Shown in pieces: positions 1 to 7,027 of a DNA stretch of 44,061 bases. Each line of letters opens with the position of its first letter. The first letter of the stretch is position 1. Source of the stretch: Candidatus Poribacteria bacterium (lineage in GTDB: Bacteria; Poribacteria; WGA-4E; WGA-3G); assembly GCA_021295715.1 (NCBI GenBank), contig JAGWBV010000017.1, positions 1 through 44,061 on the forward strand, read 5' to 3'. The notes under the pieces are model-generated. The model was not told the origin of the DNA and ran no database searches. It saw only the letters and a program-made list of their open reading frames with translations. The position numbers were made by a program, and so were the translations under genes.

Positions 1-1
1 T

Positions 2-367
2 TGGGAGTTGCCCGGCGGCGAAGGTTGGGAAGAGGAGAAAGGTGTTGGTTGGGATGTCGGTGCACGGATCGGCTCACTTCAAGAACTCACCCAAATCCAA
101 CTCGGTTTAGATGTCTCTTGGATGTCCTATATTGAGGATATTGAGGAGGAAGATGGTATTTGTCGTGTCTACGGATTTTCCGATGAAAACTTAGACATTG
201 ATGCCCTCGCAAACGATGGGTACGACTGGTTTACGAAATCCGAGTTGCAACAGCACTTCGGTGAGAGTGATGCTATTTGCAGTGCTGTTGATACATGGCA
301 ACAAGCGGATGTGATTCGGGGTAAAGGCACAGCCTGTCATCAGAGCCGACACCAGTTTGATGCCTAA
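2..367 (+). CDS. Nudix-like protein, 3' end only, degenerate Nudix box
   Basis: The reading frame is open to the left edge, so only the C-terminal part is present. It begins W-E-L-P-G-G, as in Nudix hydrolases, and has a late Y-D-W-F-T-K-S-E-L segment like the usual end of that fold. The Nudix box (GX5EX7REUXEEXGU) is badly eroded: where REUXEEXGU is expected it reads QELTQIQLGL, so the Arg and the metal-binding Glu pair are missing. If this is a Nudix fold, hydrolysis is doubtful; it may be a binding domain or a decaying gene. A TTG at position 8 could be read as a start, but the in-frame W-E-L codons before it fit the family better. It ends one base before the convergent PhyH gene. Confidence 0.5.
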   Translation, partial: WELPGGEGWEEEKGVGWDVGARIGSLQELTQIQLGLDVSWMSYIEDIEEEDGICRVYGFSDENLDIDALANDGYDWFTKSELQQHFGESDAICSAVDTWQQADVIRGKGTACHQSRHQFDA

Positions 368-368
368 T

Positions 369-1277
369 TTACCTACTGGAATCGGCTTCGAGTCGCTTTT
401 TCTGCTCTTCGAGCATCTTCTGCTGACGTTTGACGCGTTCTGGGACTAAACGTTCTCGCTGTGCCGTTGGTTTGAAATCGAGACGGTTTTTCCCTAATCC
501 GTGCAGCACCCCTAACTCCACAGGTGAGAAATCGTCTGGATTCTCACGATTGAAATTCATCGGTTCCTTGAGGGAAACTGGCGGATTCGTGATGAAACGG
601 GCGCGTCCGGAAGGATTCTGCGAAGCAGCGTGCAAGATGAACGGATGCAGCAGCACGACATCGCCTGCATTTCCCGTGATTTCTACAAAATCTTTGCATT
701 TGTCAATGAGTCCGCCAAACCCGCCCGGCAACAATCCTTCTGGATGTTCATACAACCGCTGTGCAACATGCTGGACCGAATCGCACGCCACAAACGTTCC
801 GCCACTCTGGGGATAGATATCCGACCAGACGACGATTGTGAGCAAGCCCTGTTCCGGGCTATCTAAGAAATGACGGAAGAAATCACCATCTTTATGCCAT
901 CCACCGACTTCTGGTGAAGGTGGTTGCCATGGTGTGTCCGCGCCTAACCCGAAGTTAATAATAAAACCATCACTCCACCCGGGTTTAGAATCGCCCCAAA
1001 AATTGACAATCCTGTCTTCATCGCCGAGTAGATCACAGATGGCATCCCACGCCCTCGGTGCAACGTCCTCAATCAGTACCCTGTTCATGGAAGGCAGATG
1101 AACGCGCGGTTCCTCCCAAGTCGTTGGATCGTCTGGATCATAACCGAGTCGCTTAAAAGCGAAGGCTTGCCATTCTTCTGCCAACTCGCGCGGAAAGCAG
1201 TCTTTCAGGATAACATGTCCCTTCTCAATGAAGTGGTTAATATCTTCTTGGGTAAGTGTCCTATAGGTTTTTGCCAT
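369..1277 (-). CDS. Phytanoyl-CoA dioxygenase (PhyH) family Fe(II)/2-oxoglutarate oxygenase
   Basis: A 302-residue cytoplasmic oxygenase of the PhyH family, which uses Fe(II), O2 and 2-oxoglutarate to hydroxylate small molecules. The HxD metal pair is H128-K-D130 in G-G-W-H-K-D-G-D. The distal His lies in L-L-H-P-F-I-L-H (H211 or H216), followed by an Arg (R225 or R227) suitable for the 2-oxoglutarate carboxylate. The N-terminal opening (TLTQEDINHFIEKGHVILKD) is typical of the family. The charged tail from about residue 270 looks like a coiled coil. The ATG at 1277 follows the conserved AAGG-N12-ATG leader and an abbreviated dispersed repeat. The substrate is not predictable; the family is large and secondary-metabolite or lipid substrates are both possible. 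Confidence 0.9.
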   Translation of the reverse strand: MAKTYRTLTQEDINHFIEKGHVILKDCFPRELAEEWQAFAFKRLGYDPDDPTTWEEPRVHLPSMNRVLIEDVAPRAWDAICDLLGDEDRIVNFWGDSKPGWSDGFIINFGLGADTPWQPPSPEVGGWHKDGDFFRHFLDSPEQGLLTIVVWSDIYPQSGGTFVACDSVQHVAQRLYEHPEGLLPGGFGGLIDKCKDFVEITGNAGDVVLLHPFILHAASQNPSGRARFITNPPVSLKEPMNFNRENPDDFSPVELGVLHGLGKNRLDFKPTAQRERLVPERVKRQQKMLEEQKKRLEADSSR

Positions 1278-1293
1278 CTTTTAATTTTTCCTT
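1275..1293 (-). promoter_or_regulatory. Conserved start-site leader motif (PhyH gene)
   Basis: On the minus strand the sequence is AAGGAAAAATTAAAAGATG: an AAGG ribosome-binding core, 12 nt containing AATTAAAA, then the start codon. An in-frame TAA lies two codons before the ATG. It is preceded by GACCGAACCGC, shared with other copies in this window. Confidence 0.7.
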
Positions 1294-1331
1294 GCGGTTC
1301 GGTCGGGTGATTTGTAGGTTGAGGTTTTTCA

Positions 1332-1368
1332 CGTAGAACCGCCCTCCATTACATTACGGGCTATCGGT
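1332..1368 (-). repeat. Dispersed leader repeat, short form (copy A)
   Basis: Read on the minus strand this carries TAGCCCGTAATG followed closely by TGGAGGGCG and TTCTACG. It matches both ends of the long copy at 41281-41352 but lacks the central palindrome of about 40 bp. It lies upstream of a gene start, as do the other copies. Confidence 0.6.
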
Positions 1369-1465
1369 TTTGAGGCTATCCGAAGAAGACCTCTGTGGTG
1401 TTGGATGAAAACCTCTTAACCAAGAACTGACAATTACTCCTTGTGGTTCTGTGCAGACGCTACAA

Positions 1466-2674
1466 TTACTCAATACTCGCTAACAGTATTTCTACGAGTT
1501 TTGTTGCGAACTCGTCGTCATTGATGTGAGCGTCCATCTCAATAACTGTGACGTTGCTGCCGATATGCGCCTTCAGATTCTCACTCCATGCGGTGCGTGC
1601 TTCCGGAGAGTCAAAGGGTTGTCCTGTTTTGTCGATCGCCGATACGCCCTGAGTTGGAATGATAACTGTTGTAGGTCCCTGTGCCTCGTTGAGTTTACGA
1701 GCCATGATGCGTCCAAGTTCAGCGGTTTCTTCAGCGGTTGTCCGCATCAGGGTCACAGTCGGATTGTGCTGGTAAAACAACCGATCGCTGAACTGCTCTG
1801 GCACTGTGTCAGGGGGACCGAAATTCACCATGTCCAGTGCACCTGGGGCGACAACTTGTGGCAGTCCAGATTCTCCGGCAGCTTCCAACCGATCGGGACC
1901 CGCACTGAGTATCCCACCCACCAATTCGTCAGCAAGTTCTGTTGTTGTCGCGTCTAACACGCCAGCGAGAAAACCGCCTTTGACGAGATCTTCCATCGCT
2001 TGTCCACCGGTACCCGTTGCGTGAAAGACGAGGACTTCATAACCAGCGGCTTCAAGGATTTCCATCGCTTTTGTGACGCATGGTGTTGTCACACCGAACA
2101 TCGTCGCGGCGATTAAAGGCTTGTCTACTATCGCCGCAGGGACTTCCGCATTCACCATCCCGACGATCGCACCAGCGGCGTTGGCAAGAATCTGCCGTGA
2201 CAACCTGTTAATGCCAGCGATGTCCACAACAGAATACATCATACTTATGTCTTTGGATTGGACATACGGACTCGTGTCACCCGATGCTAAGGTTGACACC
2301 ATAATTTTCGGGACACCTACTGGGACTGCCTGCATCGCCGTCGTGCCGATGGTCGTTCCTGCGGAACCACCGAGTGAGATGATCCCGTCAATTTCGCCTG
2401 CTGCCTGTTTTTCAGCAACGAGCGCAGCTGCACCTTGCGCCATCACAGCGACACTGTTACCTCGGTCGCCTTCATCTCTCAAAGCCTGGAGAGACGAACC
2501 GCCCGCTTGTGCGACTTCATCCGCAGAAACGTCCGGCGTTAATTGGGGTTCTCCCAATATACCCGTATTAATAACACACGTTGCGGTGCCGGTTGATTCT
2601 ATCTGTGTTTTGATAAACGAGAATTCCAAACCCTTCGTGTCCATTGTGCCGACAATGCAAACCGTTTTCGTCAT
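1466..2674 (-). CDS. UPF0261 / Tm-1-like ATP-binding domain protein
   Basis: A 402-residue protein matching the UPF0261 family from its opening I-V-G-T-M-D-T-K-G-L-E to the end, at about the usual full length. Family members have two Rossmann-like halves; the N-terminal half is related to the ATP-binding domain of tomato Tm-1. Here there are glycine-rich stretches (SLGGSAGTTIGTTAMQAVPV; GATGTGG-like near residue 220) and a C-terminal IIPTQGVSAIDKTGQPFDSP segment typical of the family. No signal peptide. In other bacteria these genes often sit near sugar or carboxylic-acid catabolic genes, but the biochemical role is not settled. Here it stands alone between a PhyH oxygenase and a pseudopilin gene. 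Confidence 0.85.
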   Translation of the reverse strand: MTKTVCIVGTMDTKGLEFSFIKTQIESTGTATCVINTGILGEPQLTPDVSADEVAQAGGSSLQALRDEGDRGNSVAVMAQGAAALVAEKQAAGEIDGIISLGGSAGTTIGTTAMQAVPVGVPKIMVSTLASGDTSPYVQSKDISMMYSVVDIAGINRLSRQILANAAGAIVGMVNAEVPAAIVDKPLIAATMFGVTTPCVTKAMEILEAAGYEVLVFHATGTGGQAMEDLVKGGFLAGVLDATTTELADELVGGILSAGPDRLEAAGESGLPQVVAPGALDMVNFGPPDTVPEQFSDRLFYQHNPTVTLMRTTAEETAELGRIMARKLNEAQGPTTVIIPTQGVSAIDKTGQPFDSPEARTAWSENLKAHIGSNVTVIEMDAHINDDEFATKLVEILLASIE

Positions 2675-2888
2675 GCCCGAATTCCTCCACTATTCTATAA
2701 ATTTAGGAATTACATTTTCGTGATTGTTCATGCGTCATAATCGTGATCATATTCTGCTCAATCCTGAAGTTTACCGATGTTTCATTCGCGCCCAGACCGT
2801 CGCCAACTTATTCTTAGGGTGGACAGGCAGATGAGCGTCTATAGTAAATTATATGGCGTGTTGCAAAGGGTGTCAAGGGATTTTAAAA

Positions 2889-2917
2889 TTGACACAATTC
2901 AGGAGATGTGATACACT
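2889..2917 (+). promoter_or_regulatory. Sigma-70 type promoter for the pseudopilin gene
   Basis: TTGACA at 2889-2894, a 17-nt spacer ending in TGA, and TACACT at 2912-2917. The TGN before the -10 box gives it an extended -10 character. It points toward the gene at 3083, leaving a leader of about 160 nt that carries the simple repeats. Confidence 0.6.
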
Positions 2918-2925
2918 TAAAAAAT

Positions 2926-2960
2926 GGCTGTCAGCAGTCGGCTTTCGGCTGTCGGTTCAG
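2926..2960. repeat. GGCTGTCAGCAGTCGG-type interspersed repeat patch
   Basis: This patch is built from near-identical 8-10 nt words (GGCTGTCAG, CAGTCGGCTTTCGG, CTGTCGGTTCAG). Related words recur between genes and inside the PBP1C and alpha-2-macroglobulin reading frames of this window. Confidence 0.55.
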
Positions 2961-3082
2961 AACTTTTTGAATGACCGTCAGTCTGCTGTTTGATTCGAGC
3001 GTTTCAGAAAACTGAAAGTACCCCGACTGATAGTTGAAAGTCGATAGCCAATTTGCTATGTCAGGTTAGCGGAGGAAAATAC

Positions 3083-3535
3083 GTGAAATCAATCGATTTT
3101 AAACAAGCAGGATTAACATCAATACAAATCTTAGTTGTCGTCATCGTTCTCGGAATTATTGGGGCAGTTCTTTTGGCACCTCGGTTGCTCGGACAGGCGG
3201 GACGGGCTTTACAGGCACAAGCCGCTGAAGACATTGAAACGCTTGGTATTGCTCTTGATAGGTATGCTAAAGATAACGGTGATTATCCTTCAACTGAACA
3301 GGGATTGAAGGCACTTTGGGAGATGCCTGAAGCACCACCAAGACCTATAAACTGGATAGAGCCTTATATTCAAATCCCGATCACGGAAGATCCATGGGGA
3401 AATCCGTATGTCTATGTTCGCCCTGGTAACCACGACCGTTACGGGTACGATCTCATCTCTTTCGGAAGTGATGGCGTTGAAGGTGGGACAGGTGAGGCAG
3501 AAGATGTCGTCAGTTGGATCCGACGTGATGAATAA
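3083..3535 (+). CDS. GspG-like type II secretion / type IV pilin-like pseudopilin
   Basis: A 150-residue protein starting at a GTG preceded by GGAGGAAAATAC; an in-frame upstream start at 3053 lacks this signal. The prepilin leader is MKSIDFKQAG, cut after G10, followed by a hydrophobic helix of about 20 residues. The C-terminal half matches GspG: Y-A-K-D-N-G-D-Y-P-S-T-E-Q-G-L, then D-P-W-G-N-P-Y-V-Y, then the acidic DLISFGSDGVEGGTGEAED segment that in GspG binds calcium. Mature position +5, normally Glu, is Gln (Q15), which should weaken N-terminal methylation or assembly next to a neighbouring pilin. No other secretion genes are in the window, so it is an orphan pseudopilin here. Confidence 0.85.
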   Translation: MKSIDFKQAGLTSIQILVVVIVLGIIGAVLLAPRLLGQAGRALQAQAAEDIETLGIALDRYAKDNGDYPSTEQGLKALWEMPEAPPRPINWIEPYIQIPITEDPWGNPYVYVRPGNHDRYGYDLISFGSDGVEGGTGEAEDVVSWIRRDE

Positions 3536-3599
3536 TTCACGGTGACACTCGTGCTTAAATAACGCGAAGAGACCCCTATGAGGAGATGTGGAGGCACTT

Positions 3600-4604
3600 A
3601 TGAAGATTACCCAGATTGACGTTATCGAAGTGAGAGTGCCGTATCATGAAGGCATTTATGAACTCATGACGCGTCGTAATCTTTACCAGATTGATTACGT
3701 CTACAAGGTACACACCGATGTAGGACTCGTTGGGATTGGCGATGGGGCGTCTCAGGCGGATGAAGTTGTTCAACGTTATGTCGGTAGAAATCCGTTTGAG
3801 TTTATGAATGGCTGGGCACCGACCCCTCTTCAACAGGCTTTTTACGACATTATGGGGAAGGCACTCGGCGTGCCGGTGCATCGACTTTTAGGTGAAAAGG
3901 TTCACGACAAAACGCAATTCGCTTACTGGTCGATCGATATGACCCCGGAAGAGTGGGCGGCAGAAGCACAACACGCTTATGCGCTCGGCTACCGGCTCCA
4001 CAAAATCAAAGCCCGGCCGTGGTTTGAAGTGCTTGAGCAGGTAGAAGCAATCGCGGGTGTTGTGCCAGATGATTATCGACTCCGCGTTGATGCAAATGAT
4101 TCGTTTGAAACCCCGGAGCGGACCCTCGAAGTTGCACGTCAACTTCAAGGTTACAATATAGAGTCATTTGAAACGCCGATTCCACAAGCCGATATTGATG
4201 GATACCAAGAGATCAAGCGACACACCGATATGCCCATAACAATTCACTTCGGCAACCCCGATCCAATCGAAGCAATACGGGCAAATATGAACGATTCATT
4301 TATTATCGCTTACCCAGACTCACGCCCTGCCAATGCTATACGAGAGGCGATTATTTCAAACGCTGCCCATCTTCCGGTATGGATACAAATTGTTGGACTC
4401 GGTATGACGACCTGCTACGTTATGCATCTTGCCGCAGTGATGCCAAATGCAACCATGCCAGGGATTACACTAAATGCTTTGCGCGCTTTTGACCTTGTTA
4501 CACCTTCAACGATTCCGCTTGTTGATGGATACGCAACGGTTCCAGATAAACCCGGATTAGGGGTTGAATTGGACGAGGACGCGCTTGATAATTGTCGTAC
4601 TTGA
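3600..4604 (+). CDS. Mandelate racemase / muconate lactonizing enzyme family (enolase superfamily)
   Basis: A 334-residue enolase-superfamily enzyme, which would abstract a proton alpha to a carboxylate with Mg2+ help. The start is ATG 3600, 6 nt after GGAGG; a GTG at 3588 would sit inside that signal. The N-terminal capping domain is residues 1-100. The barrel shows K135-x-K137 (base motif), D164 in L-R-V-D-A-N-D and E191 in S-F-E-T-P as the first two metal ligands. The third acidic ligand is not where expected: after M-P-I-T the sequence is I-H-F-G-N-P. The metal site may therefore be altered or use a displaced Asp. The protein is somewhat shorter than usual (360-400). The next gene starts 10 nt downstream, so the two are probably co-transcribed. 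Confidence 0.8.
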   Translation: MKITQIDVIEVRVPYHEGIYELMTRRNLYQIDYVYKVHTDVGLVGIGDGASQADEVVQRYVGRNPFEFMNGWAPTPLQQAFYDIMGKALGVPVHRLLGEKVHDKTQFAYWSIDMTPEEWAAEAQHAYALGYRLHKIKARPWFEVLEQVEAIAGVVPDDYRLRVDANDSFETPERTLEVARQLQGYNIESFETPIPQADIDGYQEIKRHTDMPITIHFGNPDPIEAIRANMNDSFIIAYPDSRPANAIREAIISNAAHLPVWIQIVGLGMTTCYVMHLAAVMPNATMPGITLNALRAFDLVTPSTIPLVDGYATVPDKPGLGVELDEDALDNCRT

Positions 4605-4614
4605 GGAGAAAAAA

Positions 4615-5412
4615 ATGAAAATATTTGCTGCCAGTCGAGCACAGGCTTTAACAGTTATTGTGAGTTCGCTCATCCTCGCGATGGGCTTCGGTATTTCTGC
4701 GCAAGCCGCGAAACTCGGTTTGGCGAGTGCTTGGCTCTTTGAGGAGAATGGTGGAAAGGTTGTTAAAGACATTGTCAGTGGACACGATGGTGAGATTAAG
4801 GGCACGCTTGAGTGGGTGGATGAAGGCAAATTCGGGGGTGCTTTGAAATTCCCCGGCAAAGGTGATAGTTACGTCCGCGTCGATCACGACGATGTTTTCA
4901 ATTCCGATCCTTACACATTTATCGCGTGGGTTAAGTTGGAAGCCGCCTCATGGCAATACGTTGTTTGGCGAAATGGGGATGTCTGGCCCGAACCAAAGGA
5001 TGTCCGCCATCTGGATATATGGATCCACGATGCTGACTATCCCGTGTTTATGTGGCATGTCAAAGGCAAGGTTGGGCGGATTGAGGGTAAGACCATTGTT
5101 GCTGATGGGGAGTGGCACCATATCGCCAAAATCTATGACGGTAAAAACGTTCAGATGTTCGTTGATGGGAAATTGGAGGGCGAGGAACCGAGCGGTGGCA
5201 CATTGGATACGAGTAAGTCGCCTATCTGGATCGGCGCGCGTCCCGGCAACGTTGCTGCAACAGGACTCTTTGATGAGGTAGGTTTCTTCACGGAAGCACT
5301 CTCTGAAGATGAACTCAACGATGTTATGGAGAATGGGTTAGCTGATTATGCCGCCGTTGATGCTGCTGGTAAATTGGCAACAACTTGGGCTCTACTAAAA
5401 AGAAAAAAATAA
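4615..5412 (+). CDS. Secreted LamG-domain protein with C-terminal KLATTWALLK motif
   Basis: A 265-residue exported protein. The start is ATG 4615 after GAGGAG, giving a Sec signal peptide (MKIFAASRAQ, then a hydrophobic stretch ending near A-Q-A-A). Residues about 35-235 form one LamG/concanavalin-like jelly roll: A-W-L-F-E-E-N-G-G-K near the start, F-T-F/Y-T-F-I-A-W-V-K, G-E-W-H-H-I-A-K-I-Y-D-G-K, V-D-G-K-L-E and L-F-D-E-V-G-F-F. Such domains bind carbohydrate or protein ligands at the cell surface. The protein ends in A-G-K-L-A-T-T-W-A-L-L-K-R-K-K, a variant of the tail on three other secreted proteins in this window. It follows the enolase-superfamily gene by 10 nt. Confidence 0.85.
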   Translation: MKIFAASRAQALTVIVSSLILAMGFGISAQAAKLGLASAWLFEENGGKVVKDIVSGHDGEIKGTLEWVDEGKFGGALKFPGKGDSYVRVDHDDVFNSDPYTFIAWVKLEAASWQYVVWRNGDVWPEPKDVRHLDIWIHDADYPVFMWHVKGKVGRIEGKTIVADGEWHHIAKIYDGKNVQMFVDGKLEGEEPSGGTLDTSKSPIWIGARPGNVAATGLFDEVGFFTEALSEDELNDVMENGLADYAAVDAAGKLATTWALLKRKK

Positions 5413-5458
5413 GTATAGGCACATCCGTGTGCTGAAGCAGAAACGGAGAAGATGCATT

Positions 5459-6850
5459 ATGCAAATGCACGTAGGTGGAGAATGGATTGATAAATCCGAT
5501 AAAATTGACGTACTTAGCCCCTTTGATGGTTCGGTCGTTGATACTGTTCCGAGAGGGGACGCAAACGACGTTGAAACCGCTATTCAGACGGCAGAACGCG
5601 GCGCAAAGATCATGGCGGGGATGACCGGCTATGAACGCTACGAGATCCTGCGTAAAGTTGCGGATTTGATGGTGGAACGGGCGGGCGAACTTGCCGAGGT
5701 TATCACCCGTGAGGAAGGTAAAATCCTCGCCGAGGCGACGATTGAAGCGACACGCGCCTCCGAGATTATTGCCCTCTCTGCGGAGGAAGCAAAACGATTA
5801 ACCGGTGAAACGATTCCCCTTGAAGGCGCACCGGGTGTCCAAGGCAAACTCGGCTTTACAGTACGCATGCCGTGCGGTATTGTGGCTGGCATCAGTCCCT
5901 TCAATTTCCCATTACCGATCGCCGGTGGAAACGCTATTATCATCAAACCTGCGACGGACACACCGCTCTCCGCTCTAAAACTGGTGGAACTCTTTTTGGA
6001 AGCCGGGACACCGCCTGAGGCGATTCAGTGTGTGACGGGACCCGGTGGCGAAATCGGGGACACCCTTTGTGCAGACCGGCGCGTCCGAAAAATTACCTTT
6101 ACCGGTAGCCGTGATGTCGGCGAGCATATCTGCAAGGTCGCAGGATTGAAGCGTGTCACGATGGAACTCGGCTCGAATTCGCCGCTCATCGTCATGCCCG
6201 ATGCGGATCCCGAAAAGGTCGCTCGTGCAGCAGCGGCATCCGGTTATTCTAATGCCGGACAGGTCTGTATCTCAACGCAGCGTGTCATCGCACATGAGAA
6301 AATCTACGGTGATTTCTTAGATGCGTTTGAAGCCGAAGTCGCTCAAATCAACACCGGTGATCCTCTCGCAGAAGGGACACGGATGGGGCCGATGATTCGA
6401 GAAGGAGATGCCACACGTGTTGCCGAATGGATTCAAGAGGCAGTCTCTGATGGGGCAGAGCTCCTCACCGGTGGAGATAAGCAGGACCAATTCGTTACGC
6501 CTGCTATCCTTGCCAACGTCAAGCCGGAGATGAAAATCTCCTGTGATGAGGTCTTCGGACCGGCTGTCGGTGTGACGCGCGTCAACGATATTGACGAGGC
6601 GATCGCCCTTGCCAACGATACAAACTACGGGCTGAGTGCCGCAATCTTCACACAGAACGTCGATTGGGCAATGAAGTTTGTGCGTGAGGTCGAATCTGGC
6701 AACTTGATGGTGAACTGGGGCACGCAGTGGCGTGCAGATCTGATGCCGTATGGTGGCGTCAAAGAGAGCGGTATGGGCAAAGAGGGTCCGAAATACGCCA
6801 TAGAAGAGATGACCGAATTAAAGATGGCGGTCTTCCATTTGGATAGTTAA
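5459..6850 (+). CDS. NAD(P)-dependent aldehyde dehydrogenase with a short internal deletion
   Basis: A 463-residue aldehyde dehydrogenase of the broad succinate-semialdehyde/lactaldehyde type, oxidising an aldehyde to an acid. The start is ATG 5459 after GGAGA. The catalytic Cys is C270 (G-Q-V-C-I-S-T), the general base Glu is E236 (M-E-L-G-S-N-S-P), and the oxyanion Asn is N149 (S-P-F-N-F-P-L). The last motif is C-D-E-V-F-G-P. Between N-F-P and the conserved G-N-A the family has about 15 residues forming a helix (NLVxHKxAPAIAGG-like); here there are only six (L-P-I-A-G-G). About nine residues (27 nt) are therefore missing in frame. The substrate cannot be told. A strong hairpin terminator follows at 6870. 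Confidence 0.85.
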   Translation: MQMHVGGEWIDKSDKIDVLSPFDGSVVDTVPRGDANDVETAIQTAERGAKIMAGMTGYERYEILRKVADLMVERAGELAEVITREEGKILAEATIEATRASEIIALSAEEAKRLTGETIPLEGAPGVQGKLGFTVRMPCGIVAGISPFNFPLPIAGGNAIIIKPATDTPLSALKLVELFLEAGTPPEAIQCVTGPGGEIGDTLCADRRVRKITFTGSRDVGEHICKVAGLKRVTMELGSNSPLIVMPDADPEKVARAAAASGYSNAGQVCISTQRVIAHEKIYGDFLDAFEAEVAQINTGDPLAEGTRMGPMIREGDATRVAEWIQEAVSDGAELLTGGDKQDQFVTPAILANVKPEMKISCDEVFGPAVGVTRVNDIDEAIALANDTNYGLSAAIFTQNVDWAMKFVREVESGNLMVNWGTQWRADLMPYGGVKESGMGKEGPKYAIEEMTELKMAVFHLDS

Positions 6851-6869
6851 TCGCGAACATTAGATTTAA

Positions 6870-6911
6870 ACATAAACCCACTGTTGATACAAATCAGCAG
6901 CGGGTTTATGT
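6870..6911. terminator. Strong bidirectional hairpin terminator
   Basis: The outer stem ACATAAACCC (6870-6879) pairs with GGGTTTATGT (6902-6911). After one mismatch an inner 8-bp stem (6881-6888 with 6893-6900, one G-U) closes on an ACAA loop. TTTTG follows on the plus strand and TTAAAT on the minus strand. It sits between the convergent aldehyde dehydrogenase and EF-G-like genes and can serve both. Confidence 0.85.
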
Positions 6912-6965
6912 TTTGTCGGTATACACGCTCTGGGGCGTTTCGTTTCTGTTGGGAAAGCAGTAAGT

Positions 6966-6987
6966 GTTGCGTCAGCGACGCACCTAC
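6966..6987 (-). repeat. GTAGG-type palindromic repeat
   Basis: On the minus strand, GTAGG leads into a small hairpin, TGCGTC-GCT-GACGCA. The same layout (GTAGG plus stem-loop) occurs at 9851-9875 and, on the minus strand, at 10756-10778. It lies in the gap downstream of the EF-G-like gene. Confidence 0.45.
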
Positions 6988-7027
6988 AAGCAGAGAGAAG
7001 GGACACCGACGACGGCTTTCCGATAGT

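Larger units (their letters stand above)
2675..3082. other. Intergenic region with promoter and simple repeats
   Basis: About 400 bp without a convincing gene. It holds the promoter at 2889-2917 and three patches of the CAGC/GGCTGTCGG-type interspersed repeat: 2926-2960, 2974-2992 and 3025-3048. A small hairpin (TTTCAG-AAAA-CTGAAA) lies near 3002-3017. Confidence 0.6.

Noticed and set aside
430-816. An open reading frame on the plus strand inside the PhyH gene
   Set aside because: It lies opposite a convincing PhyH gene with conserved motifs, has no start signal, and its translation has no domain. It is a shadow frame.
2073-2723. A 216-codon frame opposite the UPF0261 gene
   Set aside because: Long but antisense to a gene with strong family match; A/T/S-rich low-complexity translation, no start signal.
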